DNA from: Bacteroidetes bacterium ADurb.Bin145
GTDB taxonomy: Bacteria > Bacteroidota > Bacteroidia > Bacteroidales > VadinHA17
Reading direction: 5' to 3'
DNA: 64,000 nt
NCBI GenBank assembly: GCA_002070505.1
Contig: MWDJ01000002.1
Span: 186,001 to 250,000 of the forward strand
Both the position numbers and the translations under genes were made by a program. Of the stretch, positions 16,787 through 26,265 are shown in pieces (within the stretch, counting starts at the first letter, position 1; the number at the start of each line of letters is the position of its first letter). Below the pieces are notes generated by a model. That model saw nothing but the letters and a program-made list of their open reading frames with translations, did not search any database and had not been told where the DNA came from.

Positions 16787-17401
16787 TTAATCAAGCTTAA
16801 CTTTGATAACAAGCTTTTTTACCGGTGAATTCTCTCCGTCTTTCAATCCGGGTCTGTGAATGTCGTCAGGGAAAAGCAGAAATACTTTTTGCGGGTTTGC
16901 AGGGCAGTCTTTGTGTGTCCTGACTGTCATGTACATTATATCCTTTGCAGGATCATAAGGTTCAGTTACATCTTTAAGCTCTGACATTGGAGTGATACCG
17001 ATAAGCTCCCTGCCGGCAATGACATACTGAATATCGGCATATTTCTGATGTGATTCAAAACGGGCAATATCCTCATTCTTCGACATGTACTCACTGGGTA
17101 TTGCATAAACATTATCACCGTCTATATCCACGCGGGTCAGTCCCATATTCTGAAGATCGGTCTCCTTCAGGAATTTAAATGCCTTATCCCACCTGTCTTT
17201 GTGCCTGAAATAGGAAATAGCAAACTCTTTTCGGTTTGTCGTTGCGTCGGGTTCTACCTGCCAGCCGTTAAGCCAGTCAGATTTTTCGAACCATTTATCG
17301 ATCTGCTTTGCGCTCCATGTTGATGGATCATCGGAGGTTTTACAACCAAACAAGCTAAAAAACACTGTTACTGCCATAATTTTCGGAAATAAATTTTTCA
17401 T
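16787..17401 (-). CDS. YhcH/YjgK/YiaL-family protein, lipoprotein form
   Basis: 204 residues from the ATG at 17401, chosen because it opens a lipoprotein signal (FFSLFGC). The longer frame to 17503 would bury this signal. The body is a DUF386/YhcH cupin-like domain with FESHQKYADIQYVIAGRELIG (positions about 123-143 from this start) and the HRPG metal-site motif near the end. Family members are linked to sialic acid and diketogulonate catabolism, probably as sugar anomerases or hydrolases, and are usually cytosolic. Export as a lipoprotein is the odd point here. Neighbour D-lyxose isomerase supports a sugar role. Confidence 0.8.
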   Translation of the reverse strand: MKNLFPKIMAVTVFFSLFGCKTSDDPSTWSAKQIDKWFEKSDWLNGWQVEPDATTNRKEFAISYFRHKDRWDKAFKFLKETDLQNMGLTRVDIDGDNVYAIPSEYMSKNEDIARFESHQKYADIQYVIAGRELIGITPMSELKDVTEPYDPAKDIMYMTVRTHKDCPANPQKVFLLFPDDIHRPGLKDGENSPVKKLVIKVKLD

Positions 17402-17499
17402 AAAATATAAATTAATAAATGTGATAACTGCCGTTTTAAATATACGTGTAAAATACTTGAAAAACAATAAAAAGAGATCTGTCATCCTTTGACCTTCTG

Positions 17500-18315
17500 T
17501 CAAAGGAATTGATTTATAATACTGTAACTCTCGCGCCAGAATGAACTGAGGAGATCTTCATCTATATCCGGCAGATCTTTCTGATGCATTTTACCGTTAT
17601 AGACTGCCCCTGTAACAATATTGGATTGCGTCAGAAGGCCGCGCAGTTCAGCAGCTACTTTTACCGGATCCTTCATAAAAGGAGCAGCAAGATGATAGAG
17701 GGCATGAAATAATTTCGGCTGCATTCTGTAAATACGGGAACTGAATACTCCGGGTAAAAAACTAAAAAAGGTCATATTTTGTTCCTTGTACTTCAATGAC
17801 AGATGACTGCACATCAGAACCTGAAAGAGTTTTGAATCAGAATAAGCCCTGGTTCTATTATAATTTGTCTTATCTCTGGCATAATTAAGGTCACGAGCAG
17901 CAATTTTGTAGACAGGTGAGGTAACCGCTGATATTATAAGTGGTTTTCCGGGGTCATGTTTCTTAATTATGATCTCGTCAACCAGATGCTGAGCAAGATA
18001 ATTGACCTGGTATGTATACTCAAATCCGTTTTTTGTAAGGGTAAATTCCTTAGGACTCAATATTCCTGCATTGTTGACAACAATATCAAGACTGAAATTA
18101 TCGCATATCGTTTTTGTAACCGAGGCAGTCTCCTTCAGGTCGCTGAAATCGACCCGGTAAAGATGAAATTTACCTTCGTAACTTTTTAATTCTAATTCTC
18201 TTCTTCCTGTAGCAATAACCGTATTGCCTTTGTCAAGAAAAGATTTTACCAGCTCCAGACCCAACCCTGAAGTGCCTCCTGTTATTAAAATTGTTTTATT
18301 TGTATACAGATCCAT
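17500..18315 (-). CDS. short-chain dehydrogenase/reductase
   Basis: 271 residues from the ATG at 18315; an in-frame TTG at 18348 would add 11 residues. The Rossmann motif TGGTSGLG comes right after the first strand, NNAG follows the fourth strand, and the catalytic YSDSK (Tyr and Lys four apart) is preceded by a Ser in IISAVTS. The sequence around these motifs resembles retinol-dehydrogenase/WWOX-like members of the superfamily. Cofactor is probably NADP(H), given the Arg after the second strand (TGRRELE). Substrate unknown. It is followed on the same strand by the YhcH-like gene about 98 bases on. Confidence 0.85.
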   Translation of the reverse strand: MDLYTNKTILITGGTSGLGLELVKSFLDKGNTVIATGRRELELKSYEGKFHLYRVDFSDLKETASVTKTICDNFSLDIVVNNAGILSPKEFTLTKNGFEYTYQVNYLAQHLVDEIIIKKHDPGKPLIISAVTSPVYKIAARDLNYARDKTNYNRTRAYSDSKLFQVLMCSHLSLKYKEQNMTFFSFLPGVFSSRIYRMQPKLFHALYHLAAPFMKDPVKVAAELRGLLTQSNIVTGAVYNGKMHQKDLPDIDEDLLSSFWRESYSIINQFL

Positions 18316-18484
18316 TCCTTTCAAATCCCGCAGATTCTGATCATTCAAACATACAAAAAAGATAAACGACAGGCATCCTGTATTTTGAAAACTGCCTTGG
18401 ATATCTGGAGAATTTTAACTATATTTAATATTTTATACCCTCATAATGACGAATAAGGATTGTGCAGTGGCAGTGTTTTTTTAT

Positions 18485-18492
18485 TACTTTTG
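18485..18492 (+). promoter_or_regulatory. -7 box (TACTTTTG) for the gene at 18555
   Basis: Exact TAnnTTTG match 62 bases before the ATG at 18555, with TTG at 18460-18462 as a possible -33. It lies downstream of the alternative start at 18462 and so argues against that longer frame. Confidence 0.45.
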
Positions 18493-18554
18493 GTATAAGA
18501 ATTGAGGTTTTCCGGGTACATACGATTGTTTTTGTGAAATATTTACAACTCTCC

Positions 18555-19277
18555 ATGAAGAACCTGATTATTCTTTCTGCATTATTATTCATATTTTCTG
18601 ATAGTTTTTCTCAGTCAGCATCTACCTACCAGGGGGGTATAAACGGGGATCTGAATCTGCAGGCTATAGCTAATCTTAACACCAGCTCAGCCGGAGCAGT
18701 GAGTTTTGATACAAGGTACGAGGGTGTAAAAGGAACTCCCCGACTTTTTGACACATTGCTGAATTCACTTATGCTGGCAAAAGGACAGGAAAAATATATT
18801 CAGTTCAAAAGCGACCTTAACATAGCCGATAACACTCTTCTTTTCTCTCATCCCCGCACCGGGGTACTTATGGAAATACCTTCAGACATAGTCACTGAGC
18901 TGGTTATAAAGAAAGATGGAATGGACCTTATTTTCAGGACAACGCGGAATATTGATTTCGAAAAGGCAACAAAAGAGAACAGGTTCTACCAGGTGCTCAG
19001 AGAAAAATCTCCGCAGCTGATAAAGGTCCCTGAGAAATTATTCATTGCCGCCAATTATAAAGGGCCCTATACAATCGACAGGCGGTACGATGAGTACCGG
19101 CCTGAAAAAAAATATTACATCGAAGGTCCGGATAAAGTGTTCCGCCAGCTTCAGCTTAATAAGAAATCGCTCATCAAGATGTTCCCTGAAAAGAAGGATA
19201 TAATCAATAAAACCTTTGAGACAAAAGGGAAAAGTGACGAGGAAATAGAAAAATTGATACTATCATTCATGAATTAG
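18555..19277 (+). CDS. exported hypothetical protein
   Basis: 240 residues with a signal peptide (MKNLIILSALLFIFSDSFSQ). The chosen start is the ATG that opens the signal and follows a promoter-like box. The body is mixed alpha/beta, with no Cys, ending in a Lys/Glu-rich helix (KKDIINKTFETKGKSDEEIE). It is followed by the second PQQ propeller gene after 15 bases, so the two are probably cotranscribed. No family recognised; a conserved Bacteroidota periplasmic or outer-membrane-associated protein is likely. Confidence 0.65.
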   Translation: MKNLIILSALLFIFSDSFSQSASTYQGGINGDLNLQAIANLNTSSAGAVSFDTRYEGVKGTPRLFDTLLNSLMLAKGQEKYIQFKSDLNIADNTLLFSHPRTGVLMEIPSDIVTELVIKKDGMDLIFRTTRNIDFEKATKENRFYQVLREKSPQLIKVPEKLFIAANYKGPYTIDRRYDEYRPEKKYYIEGPDKVFRQLQLNKKSLIKMFPEKKDIINKTFETKGKSDEEIEKLILSFMN

Positions 19278-19292
19278 CTTAAATCACTTAAT

Positions 19293-20510
19293 ATGAAAAG
19301 AATCGCCAACCTGACAATTCTTCTGGTCGTTGTAATGATCAGTGCAGTAAATGCATTCTCCCAGGACTGGTCACAATTCAGGGGCCCGGGCCGTGACAGT
19401 AAGGTTACAGGCTTTAAAGCTCCGGCAAAATGGCCTGCTGAGCTTACATTAAAATGGAAAATCACTGTTGGGACAGGTGACGCAACCCCCGTTCTTGCAG
19501 GTAAGAATATTTTCCTCCATACACGGCAGGGTGCAGAAGAGACAGTGCTGTGCCTTGATGCTGCAACTGGTAAACAGATATGGCGGTACAGCTATGCAGC
19601 GCCGGCAGTGACAGGACCAGCCAGCTCCCACCCCGGCCCGAGAAGCACCCCGGTTATCGGCGAGGGAAAAATAGTGACCTTCGGTGTTTCAGGAATCACT
19701 TCATGTCTGGATTTAACCTCCGGGAAACTGTTGTGGAAAAAGGATGAAAACCAGGGTGTTCCGCAGTTCTCGACTGGAATGTCACCAATAATTTATAAGG
19801 GTTCGGTCATCCTCCAGACCGGAGGAAAGGATAATGGCCAGGTAGTGGCATATGATCTTAATACGGGAGCAGAGAAATGGAAATACACCAGTGAAGGACC
19901 CGCCTACGCTTCACCTTCCATGATGACTATTGATAAAATCCTTCAGGTTGTATTGTTCACAGAAAAAAGCCTTATTTCACTGGATCCCTCCAATGGTAAA
20001 TTCCTTTGGAAAATCGAAACACCGCCAATGCAGAGGTTCTATGTGAGTGTAAGTCCGTATATAGATGGGAATAAGATCTATTACACAGGGCTCGGGGCAG
20101 GTTCCAAAGCTGTTGAAATAAGCCGCCAGGGTGATACATATGTTTCCAAAGAACTCTGGAGTAATCCTGAGGTGGGCGCTAAATGGACAACTCCTATCCT
20201 CAAGGACGGGTATCTTTACGGGTTTACGGACCAGAGAAGGATCTACTGCATTAATGCTGCAAATGGTCAGACAGCCTGGATAGATAACGCAACAAACAGT
20301 GATTTTTCTACAATACTCGATTGTGGTTCAGTAATTATCGGATTTCCAAGTACAGGGTATCTTATTGTATTCAAGCCCGATCCTAAAGCTTACTCTGAAA
20401 TAGTTAAATATAAGGTTGCTGAAACCGCTGTATATGCTTTCCCGGTAATAACGGGGAACAATATATATGTCAAGGATGCCGAATCGCTGATGCTTTACAG
20501 TATCAACTGA
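19293..20510 (+). CDS. exported PQQ-like beta-propeller protein (second copy)
   Basis: 405 residues, signal peptide ending at AFSQ. Repeats of the PQQ blade motif: LDAATGKQIW, LDLTSGKLLW, YDLNTGAEKW, LDPSNGKFLW, then INAANGQTAW. The opening DWSQFRGPGRDS is the typical N-terminus of secreted PQQ-propeller proteins in this phylum and in Planctomycetes. It shares layout and GPRSTP with the propeller at 11.5 kb. A role in binding or assembly at the cell envelope is more likely than catalysis. It probably forms an operon with the exported protein before it; the convergent amidohydrolase stop is only one base away. Confidence 0.82.
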   Translation: MKRIANLTILLVVVMISAVNAFSQDWSQFRGPGRDSKVTGFKAPAKWPAELTLKWKITVGTGDATPVLAGKNIFLHTRQGAEETVLCLDAATGKQIWRYSYAAPAVTGPASSHPGPRSTPVIGEGKIVTFGVSGITSCLDLTSGKLLWKKDENQGVPQFSTGMSPIIYKGSVILQTGGKDNGQVVAYDLNTGAEKWKYTSEGPAYASPSMMTIDKILQVVLFTEKSLISLDPSNGKFLWKIETPPMQRFYVSVSPYIDGNKIYYTGLGAGSKAVEISRQGDTYVSKELWSNPEVGAKWTTPILKDGYLYGFTDQRRIYCINAANGQTAWIDNATNSDFSTILDCGSVIIGFPSTGYLIVFKPDPKAYSEIVKYKVAETAVYAFPVITGNNIYVKDAESLMLYSIN

Positions 20511-20511
20511 T

Positions 20512-21849
20512 TCACCCGAAAAGGAACCTTTCAGGGTTGATCACAGCCATAAGCTCTTTCTGCCTTTCGTCAAGCAAGGGGGTACAGACGAAATTGTTGA
20601 GGTATTCATTGTAGGAATGCGACCAGATAAGATTGATCACGAAGTCTGAGCCGAACAGTATTCCAGATTCCCTGCCGGAGTTCATTATCTTCCTGATCTT
20701 TTCATAATCTGCCTCAAACGGGGTCTGGCATGAACAATCAGTAAAGACATTCTTATTCTGTTCTATATATTTCAGGATAGTCTCCTGCCAGTCTGTTTTC
20801 GTGCCCGACTGCGAACCAAGATGCGCAAAGTTTATCTTCAGGTTTCTGTATTCAGGCCTTGAAAGCACTTTCTGCCACTTCCCTGAAGGGTCGGTCAATT
20901 CGCGGGCTCCGGGTGAAGTGACGAAACCGCTGTCACTGCAGTGAACTGTCACAGGAAGTTTCTTCCGCACACATTCGCTGTACACAAATTTTACCTTCTC
21001 AAGCTCCTTTCTGTTATCCTCAGGCCACGGATCAAAACCGATTGGCGGATATAACTTTATGCCTGCAAAGAGATAAGTATAGTAATCTGGATCCTGTTCC
21101 TCTTTCGTGCGGAAAATCATATCTTCTATGCCTGTCCTTATTGTACCTGACTTCCTGAAAAGTTTCTCCCTGCGTGTCTTAGGATCCTCATCATCTTCAT
21201 AAGCTCTGAAGTATTTATCGAACATCCTGACTATCTCTTCAAGATCATAATTGACAGTATTCAGTCCCAGGAAAGGATAGATCTCAAAAAGTTTCTTCTC
21301 CTTGGGAGTATCGGTGGGAATTAATTTAAGGCGGCTCTGTTTGTCAGGATGAAGTATCAGATCATAATTGTAATAGAACCACAGAGCATTGATCAGATCG
21401 ACAACCTGATCAATTACAGGTTTTGCAGGTGGCAGGTTATAGAAACAATCTTCGTTGGCAAGGTTCTTATATCCGAAATCAATTAACAATGGACACAATA
21501 TCACTTTATTGAATTTTGCCCCTCTGTGATCGCCAAAGTATTTCATCTCTTTCTTCAAAAAATATTCGATATAGAGGAAATGGTACTCAATGGCTCCTTC
21601 CATGACTGAAAGAAGGTTTTTAAAATTCAGGGCGTCATATCTTATATAGTTCTTGATCTTTTTTACAGCCTGCCCGGGGAAAAGGTTAAGTACCCATAAG
21701 GGAAGGACCTGCAATATGAACGGGAATCGGGATATAAGTTTCTTCAGGGAATTTTCAGTCAGCAGATCATCATTCAGAAGAAAGGCCAGGAGGTTTGGAT
21801 GACTGAGATCAAAGAGATGATAGTGAATGTCATAGAATTTTTTCACCAT
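20512..21849 (-). CDS. amidohydrolase-superfamily protein
   Basis: 445 residues, no signal peptide. The metal-binding HxH is at the start (DIHYHLFD). Further ligands or catalytic residues are consistent with the amidohydrolase-2 type: the Lys in AGIKLYPPIGFDP, the His in VTVHCSDSGF and in FAHLGSQSG, and the Asp in LFGSDF. Between the HxH and the Lys there is a large, mainly helical insert (about 25-260). The reaction is unknown (hydrolase, decarboxylase and isomerase members exist). The start overlaps the cdaA stop by 7 bases, so it is the last gene of a folP-cdaA-amidohydrolase operon. Confidence 0.8.
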   Translation of the reverse strand: MVKKFYDIHYHLFDLSHPNLLAFLLNDDLLTENSLKKLISRFPFILQVLPLWVLNLFPGQAVKKIKNYIRYDALNFKNLLSVMEGAIEYHFLYIEYFLKKEMKYFGDHRGAKFNKVILCPLLIDFGYKNLANEDCFYNLPPAKPVIDQVVDLINALWFYYNYDLILHPDKQSRLKLIPTDTPKEKKLFEIYPFLGLNTVNYDLEEIVRMFDKYFRAYEDDEDPKTRREKLFRKSGTIRTGIEDMIFRTKEEQDPDYYTYLFAGIKLYPPIGFDPWPEDNRKELEKVKFVYSECVRKKLPVTVHCSDSGFVTSPGARELTDPSGKWQKVLSRPEYRNLKINFAHLGSQSGTKTDWQETILKYIEQNKNVFTDCSCQTPFEADYEKIRKIMNSGRESGILFGSDFVINLIWSHSYNEYLNNFVCTPLLDERQKELMAVINPERFLFG

Positions 21850-22619
21850 ACTTTTTCCATCAGAAGAATGTTCCTCAGATCATTGGGGGTAAGATTCTCG
21901 CGGATCTCGCCGGAATCGGCAACCGAGATACGGCCTGTCTCCTCTGAAATCACCACTACGAGGGCATCTGTCTGCTCCGACATACCTATCGCTGCCCGGT
22001 GCCTCATTCCGAGGTGTGGAGAAAGAACCAGCTGATCTGTTACAGGCAATGGACAACGAGCAGCGATTATCAGATTATCTTCTATGATAACAGCTCCGTC
22101 GTGAAGAGGTGTGTTTTTGAAAAAGATCGTCTCGAGAAGCTCGGCACTTATTTTTGCCCTTATCATCTCGCCGGCATCTGCATAAAGACCTAAGCGGCTC
22201 TGTCTTTCTATGACAATAAGGGCGCCTATTTTTTTCTGAGCCATTGATTCAGCAGCCTTTACTATCTCTTCCACCACTCCTATCCCTCCGGGCAATTCGG
22301 GTGCTGAGAAAAAGAGTTTTTTCAGAGAGAACCTTGTGTTTTGGATATACCTATTACCGATAACGAGAAGAAAACGCCGCACTTCCTGCTGGAAAACAAC
22401 TATCAGAGCGATAACACCAACGCCCATCACCTGACCCAGTAATGAGCTTACCAGCTGCATATTAAGAGCTTTGACAATGAGCCAGAAAAGATACAGAAGG
22501 AACACTACAATAAAGATGCTGAAAGCAGAAGTGCCCTTTATTATCCTGTATAACTGAAACAATATCAATGCAACAAGAACTATATCTATTATATCCAGAA
22601 CTGTAACAGGAACGAGCAT
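21843..22619 (-). CDS. cdaA: diadenylate cyclase CdaA
   Basis: 258 residues. Three N-terminal membrane helices (about 8-82) are followed by a DAC domain with both hallmark motifs: LHDGAVII (DGA, 174-176) and GMRHRAAIG (RHR, 206-208). It condenses two ATP into cyclic di-AMP, a regulator of potassium transport, osmotic balance and cell-wall homeostasis. The linkage folP-cdaA is common in Bacteroidota. No CdaR partner is visible, as expected outside Firmicutes. It starts 19 bases after folP. Confidence 0.95.
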   Translation of the reverse strand: MLVPVTVLDIIDIVLVALILFQLYRIIKGTSAFSIFIVVFLLYLFWLIVKALNMQLVSSLLGQVMGVGVIALIVVFQQEVRRFLLVIGNRYIQNTRFSLKKLFFSAPELPGGIGVVEEIVKAAESMAQKKIGALIVIERQSRLGLYADAGEMIRAKISAELLETIFFKNTPLHDGAVIIEDNLIIAARCPLPVTDQLVLSPHLGMRHRAAIGMSEQTDALVVVISEETGRISVADSGEIRENLTPNDLRNILLMEKVW

Positions 22620-22638
22620 TAGTATATTTATTAGTTTC

Positions 22639-23493
22639 TCAGTTATCTTTTGTTTTACGCATTTCAGTGATCAGTTTAACAGCCTGCACCGCCTCTTTTA
22701 CATCGTGCACCCTGAGAATATCGGCTCCGTTCAGCAGTGCAACAGTATTTAGAACTGTTGTTCCGTTAAGCGCATCTTCAGGAGTTATGGAAAGTGTTTT
22801 CCATATCATCGATTTTCTGGAGACTCCAACAAGTATTGGCAAACCGGCAATACTGAAATCGTGAAGGCGCCTGAGCATCTCAAAATTATGGATTATTGTT
22901 TTGCCAAATCCGAAACCAGGGTCAAAGATAAGATCTTTTACACCTGCGGCCCGGAGTTTTACGATCCTGGAACTCATCTCCCTCATTATGTCAGCGACCA
23001 CGTCGTCATAAACAGGATTATTCTGCATCGAAGCCGGGTCTCCCTTCATATGCATCATAATATAAGGCACATTTAGCTCAGCTACAAGGCTGAACATATT
23101 TTTATCGGCTTCTCCGGATGAAATGTCATTTATTATGTGAGCACCGCAATCAACTATCGCCTCCCTGGCAATTTCCGATCTGAAAGTATCGACCGAAATG
23201 ACTGCCTGAGGCAATTCCCTGATGATCATCTTTAGTGGTCCAAGAAGTCTGTTCCTCTCCTCTTCAGGCGTTATATCATCAGCATAAGGTCTTGATGAAT
23301 AACCTCCGATGTCTATTATATCGGCACCATCTTCCATCATACGGGCTGCCGTTTCAATGATATCCTTTTCACTGCTGACCCTGCTGCCTTTGTAAAATGA
23401 GTCCGGAGTAATGTTAATGACACCCATCACCCGCGGCTTGCTGAGATCGAGAAGCTTCCCCTTTATATTGATATATCGTGGTCTTTCAGGCAA
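22639..23493 (-). CDS. folP: dihydropteroate synthase
   Basis: 284 residues, TIM barrel. Signature segments are all present: GVINITPDSFYKGSR (first loop), ADIIDIGGYSSRPYA (pterin site), ISVDTFRSEIA, INDISSGE, and DPGFGFGKT. It joins 6-hydroxymethyl-dihydropterin pyrophosphate to p-aminobenzoate in folate synthesis; this is the sulfonamide target. The start is TTG at 23493; the next in-frame ATG would cut off the first strand. First gene of the operon with cdaA and the amidohydrolase. Confidence 0.95.
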   Translation of the reverse strand: MPERPRYINIKGKLLDLSKPRVMGVINITPDSFYKGSRVSSEKDIIETAARMMEDGADIIDIGGYSSRPYADDITPEEERNRLLGPLKMIIRELPQAVISVDTFRSEIAREAIVDCGAHIINDISSGEADKNMFSLVAELNVPYIMMHMKGDPASMQNNPVYDDVVADIMREMSSRIVKLRAAGVKDLIFDPGFGFGKTIIHNFEMLRRLHDFSIAGLPILVGVSRKSMIWKTLSITPEDALNGTTVLNTVALLNGADILRVHDVKEAVQAVKLITEMRKTKDN

Positions 23494-23606
23494 TATCGTT
23501 TGTTTAGGTTCCGAAATTAATGAATTTATTAAACATGAGTTGATAACTGCTTAAAAGTAATCATAATTATGCTTTTCTTTCGTTATAAACTTTGGATGGC
23601 GGTTAT

Positions 23607-23614
23607 TACATTTG
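23607..23614 (+). promoter_or_regulatory. -7 box (TACATTTG) of the tmk operon
   Basis: Exact TAnnTTTG match 21 bases before the tmk ATG. A TTTCG at 23578-23582 is at roughly -33 spacing. Confidence 0.5.
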
Positions 23615-23635
23615 CATTGAAAGGATGAAAGAATC

Positions 23636-24322
23636 ATGAAGCTTATTGTAATTGAGGGGATTGACGGTTCCGGCAAATCAACTCAGATCAGATTGTTAAA
23701 TGATCATCTAACCAAAAAAGGTTTTCGTTGCGAATTTCTTCATTTTCCAAGAGCAGATGCCCCGTTTTTCGGAGAACTAATCTCCCGGTTCCTGCGGGGG
23801 GAATTCGGGGCACTTGACAAAGTTGATCCATGGCTCGTGGCTATGCTCTATGCCGGAGACCGGAAAGACGCTTCAGACCTTATAAAAGGCTGGCTTGATA
23901 AAGGGAACATAGTACTTCTTGACAGGTACACATATTCAAATATTGCATACCAGTGCGCCAAGCTTGAAAAGAAAGAAGACCAGGAGGCTCTTATGAAATG
24001 GATACTTGATCTGGAATTTCTCCATTTTGCCATCCCCAGGCCTGACCTGAATATTTTTCTCGACGTCCCTTTTTCTTTTACAGAGAAGAAACTGTCCTCC
24101 TCCCGCTCAGGCCAGGACAGACAGTATCTGAACGGCACCGTAGATATACATGAAGGATCACTGGCTTTCCAGCGTAAAGTCAGGGATATCTATCTTAAGG
24201 TGGCAGAAAGAGATAAACACCTGAGTATAATATCATGTGCAGACGGGAAAGGGAACATGCTGCCGCCTGAAAGTATATCAGCCGGTATTGTTGAATTAAT
24301 AAGCAGAAAAGGTTTGCTCTGA
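23636..24322 (+). CDS. tmk: thymidylate kinase
   Basis: 228 residues. Walker A is EGIDGSGKST at the N-terminus, DRYTYSNIAYQ is the DR(Y/W) substrate-binding motif, and a LID-like Arg-containing loop lies near SSSRSGQDRQ. It phosphorylates dTMP to dTDP for DNA synthesis. It has a promoter-like box upstream and is followed after one base by a DoxX/MauE-like gene and then tpiA, so this is probably one operon. Confidence 0.93.
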   Translation: MKLIVIEGIDGSGKSTQIRLLNDHLTKKGFRCEFLHFPRADAPFFGELISRFLRGEFGALDKVDPWLVAMLYAGDRKDASDLIKGWLDKGNIVLLDRYTYSNIAYQCAKLEKKEDQEALMKWILDLEFLHFAIPRPDLNIFLDVPFSFTEKKLSSSRSGQDRQYLNGTVDIHEGSLAFQRKVRDIYLKVAERDKHLSIISCADGKGNMLPPESISAGIVELISRKGLL

Positions 24323-24323
24323 A

Positions 24324-25430
24324 ATGAAAATTGCTGTATACATAAGCAGGATCATAATAGGGGTAGTCTTTATTTTTTCAGGGATAGTTAAAGCAATTGA
24401 TCCGCTCGGTACAACCTATAAATTCCAGGATTATTTCTCTGCCTTTAACCTGGGCTTCCTGAAGGATCTCAGCCTTCTTTTTGCAATATTATTATTCACC
24501 TGTGAATTTCTCGCCGGTGTGTCTGTTCTTTTCAGGTTAAGAACAAGAACAGGAGCATGGGTTGTTATGATAATGATGTCAATCTTCACACCCCTTACAT
24601 TAGTCCTGGCACTTACAAATCCTGTCTCCGACTGCGGTTGTTTTGGAGATGCTATTCATCTTACAAACTGGCAGACATTCTCGAAAAACATAATCCTGCT
24701 TGTCCCTGCCATAATTCTTTTCATTAAAAGAAAGGAAATTGAAACATCAGGTAAGCAGGTGAGAGAATGGGCAATAATGGCTGCAGTTACATTGTTCATC
24801 CTCCTCTTTGCTGCGTATAATTTGCGATATTTGCCTGTCATTGATTTCCTTCCTTACAGTAAGGGAACTCATATCCGCGATAAAATGATAATCCCTGAAG
24901 GAAAACCTGCCGACAGGTATGAGACCACCTTCATCTATGAAAAAGATGGAGTTCAAAAAGAATTCACTCTCGAAAACTATCCTGCCGACGACACAACATG
25001 GAAGTTCGTGGACCAGAAATCAATTCTTGTATCAAAAGGTTACCAGCCGCCTATTCATGATTTCTTTATAACGACTGCTGATAATATAGATATAACAGAC
25101 CAGATACTGTCATCGGAGAACTATTTCATTCTCATGATATCAAAAAAGCTGGATGAAGCTGACCCCGAAGAACTTCAGAACGGATTTAAGCTGGGAAAGT
25201 TCTGTCTGGAGAACAACTTAGGATTTTATATTGTTACTGCATCGGGCGCCGATGAAATAAACAAATACCGGAACGGGTTTACGATATGCCAGGGAGATGA
25301 AACGACGCTTAAAACCATTGTAAGGGCAAATCCCGGATATATGCTGCTAAAAGATGGTACAATTATAGCCAAATGGTCCTGGGCCAACATACCTGAAGAT
25401 GATGAATTACTTGAATTATTAAATAAATAA
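24324..25430 (+). CDS. DoxX/MauE-like membrane protein with C-terminal thioredoxin-like domain (BT_3928 type)
   Basis: 368 residues. Four membrane helices fill the first 140 residues, opening with [20 protein letters not shown] and containing the SDCGCFGD cysteine pair typical of MauE/BT_3928-like proteins. A fifth hydrophobic segment (about 150-172) precedes an exported-type domain of thioredoxin-like fold (about 200-368), in which the CxxC is not visible. The known MauE family is tied to disulfide or quinol chemistry. Its usual partner in Bacteroidota is tpiA, as here: tpiA starts 34 bases on. Function is unproven. Confidence 0.82.
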   Translation: MKIAVYISRIIIGVVFIFSGIVKAIDPLGTTYKFQDYFSAFNLGFLKDLSLLFAILLFTCEFLAGVSVLFRLRTRTGAWVVMIMMSIFTPLTLVLALTNPVSDCGCFGDAIHLTNWQTFSKNIILLVPAIILFIKRKEIETSGKQVREWAIMAAVTLFILLFAAYNLRYLPVIDFLPYSKGTHIRDKMIIPEGKPADRYETTFIYEKDGVQKEFTLENYPADDTTWKFVDQKSILVSKGYQPPIHDFFITTADNIDITDQILSSENYFILMISKKLDEADPEELQNGFKLGKFCLENNLGFYIVTASGADEINKYRNGFTICQGDETTLKTIVRANPGYMLLKDGTIIAKWSWANIPEDDELLELLNK

Positions 25431-25464
25431 CAGAACATTAATCAGAACATTAATCAGAACATTT
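25431..25464 (+). repeat. triple 12-nt direct repeat in the tpiA leader
   Basis: CAGAACATTAAT occurs at 25431-25442 and 25443-25454 and, shortened, at 25455-25464, directly before the tpiA ATG. It fills the whole intergenic gap. Confidence 0.75.
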
Positions 25465-26223
25465 ATGAGAAAGAAAATCGTTGCAGGAAACTGGAAGATG
25501 AACATGGAACTTGAGGAGGGCCTGAATCTGGTAAAATCAATTAATCAGTATTTTACAGATAAACCGTCTGTAAGGTGTGAAGTGATCGTGTGTCCACCTT
25601 ATATTCACCTTGCCAGCGTAAACCAGATCCTGAAGAATGGGAAGGTTAGGGCAGGAGCACAAAATTGTGCCTCAGAGAAATCCGGAGCATATACCGGAGA
25701 GGTCTCTGCTCCGATGATAAAGAGCACCGGTGCTGAATATGTAATCATCGGCCATTCTGAAAGAAGAACCTATTACAATGAAGATAACCGGATCCTGAAT
25801 AAGAAAACAATACTGGCTCTTGGTGCGGGTCTTAAAGTGATCTTCTGCTGCGGTGAGGTAAAGGAAGAAAGAGAATCGGGAAAATATTTTGAAGTTGTAA
25901 GAACCCAGTTGGAGGAAGGTCTTTTCACGTTAAAACCGGAGGAAATAACAAATGTCGTCATTGCATATGAACCTGTTTGGGCGATCGGCACTGGACTCAC
26001 AGCAACACCTGAGCAGGCGCAGGAGATGCATGAATACATCCGCAGTCTTATTAAGGGAAAATATGGCAGCGTGATTGCTGAAAACATCACCATCCTTTAT
26101 GGAGGCAGCTGCAAACCATCCAATGCAGCAGAAATATTTTCCAAGCCTGATGTTGACGGAGGTCTTATCGGAGGTGCTTCTTTAAAGAAGGAAGATTTTA
26201 TAGCTATTGTTGAAGCTGTCTGA
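25465..26223 (+). CDS. tpiA: triosephosphate isomerase
   Basis: 252 residues, the standard length. The active-site Lys is in GNWKMN (near residue 11), the His in IGHSERR, and the Glu in [10 protein letters not shown]; the phosphate loop GGSCKPSNA and GLIGGASL close the barrel. It interconverts dihydroxyacetone phosphate and glyceraldehyde 3-phosphate in glycolysis. It lies after the DoxX/MauE-like gene; the gap before the ATG consists of a triple 12-nt repeat. The next gene starts 42 bases after the stop. Confidence 0.96.
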   Translation: MRKKIVAGNWKMNMELEEGLNLVKSINQYFTDKPSVRCEVIVCPPYIHLASVNQILKNGKVRAGAQNCASEKSGAYTGEVSAPMIKSTGAEYVIIGHSERRTYYNEDNRILNKKTILALGAGLKVIFCCGEVKEERESGKYFEVVRTQLEEGLFTLKPEEITNVVIAYEPVWAIGTGLTATPEQAQEMHEYIRSLIKGKYGSVIAENITILYGGSCKPSNAAEIFSKPDVDGGLIGGASLKKEDFIAIVEAV

Positions 26224-26265
26224 ATAAGTTTATCAGACTGATCAATGAAACAGTAAGTAAGGAAT

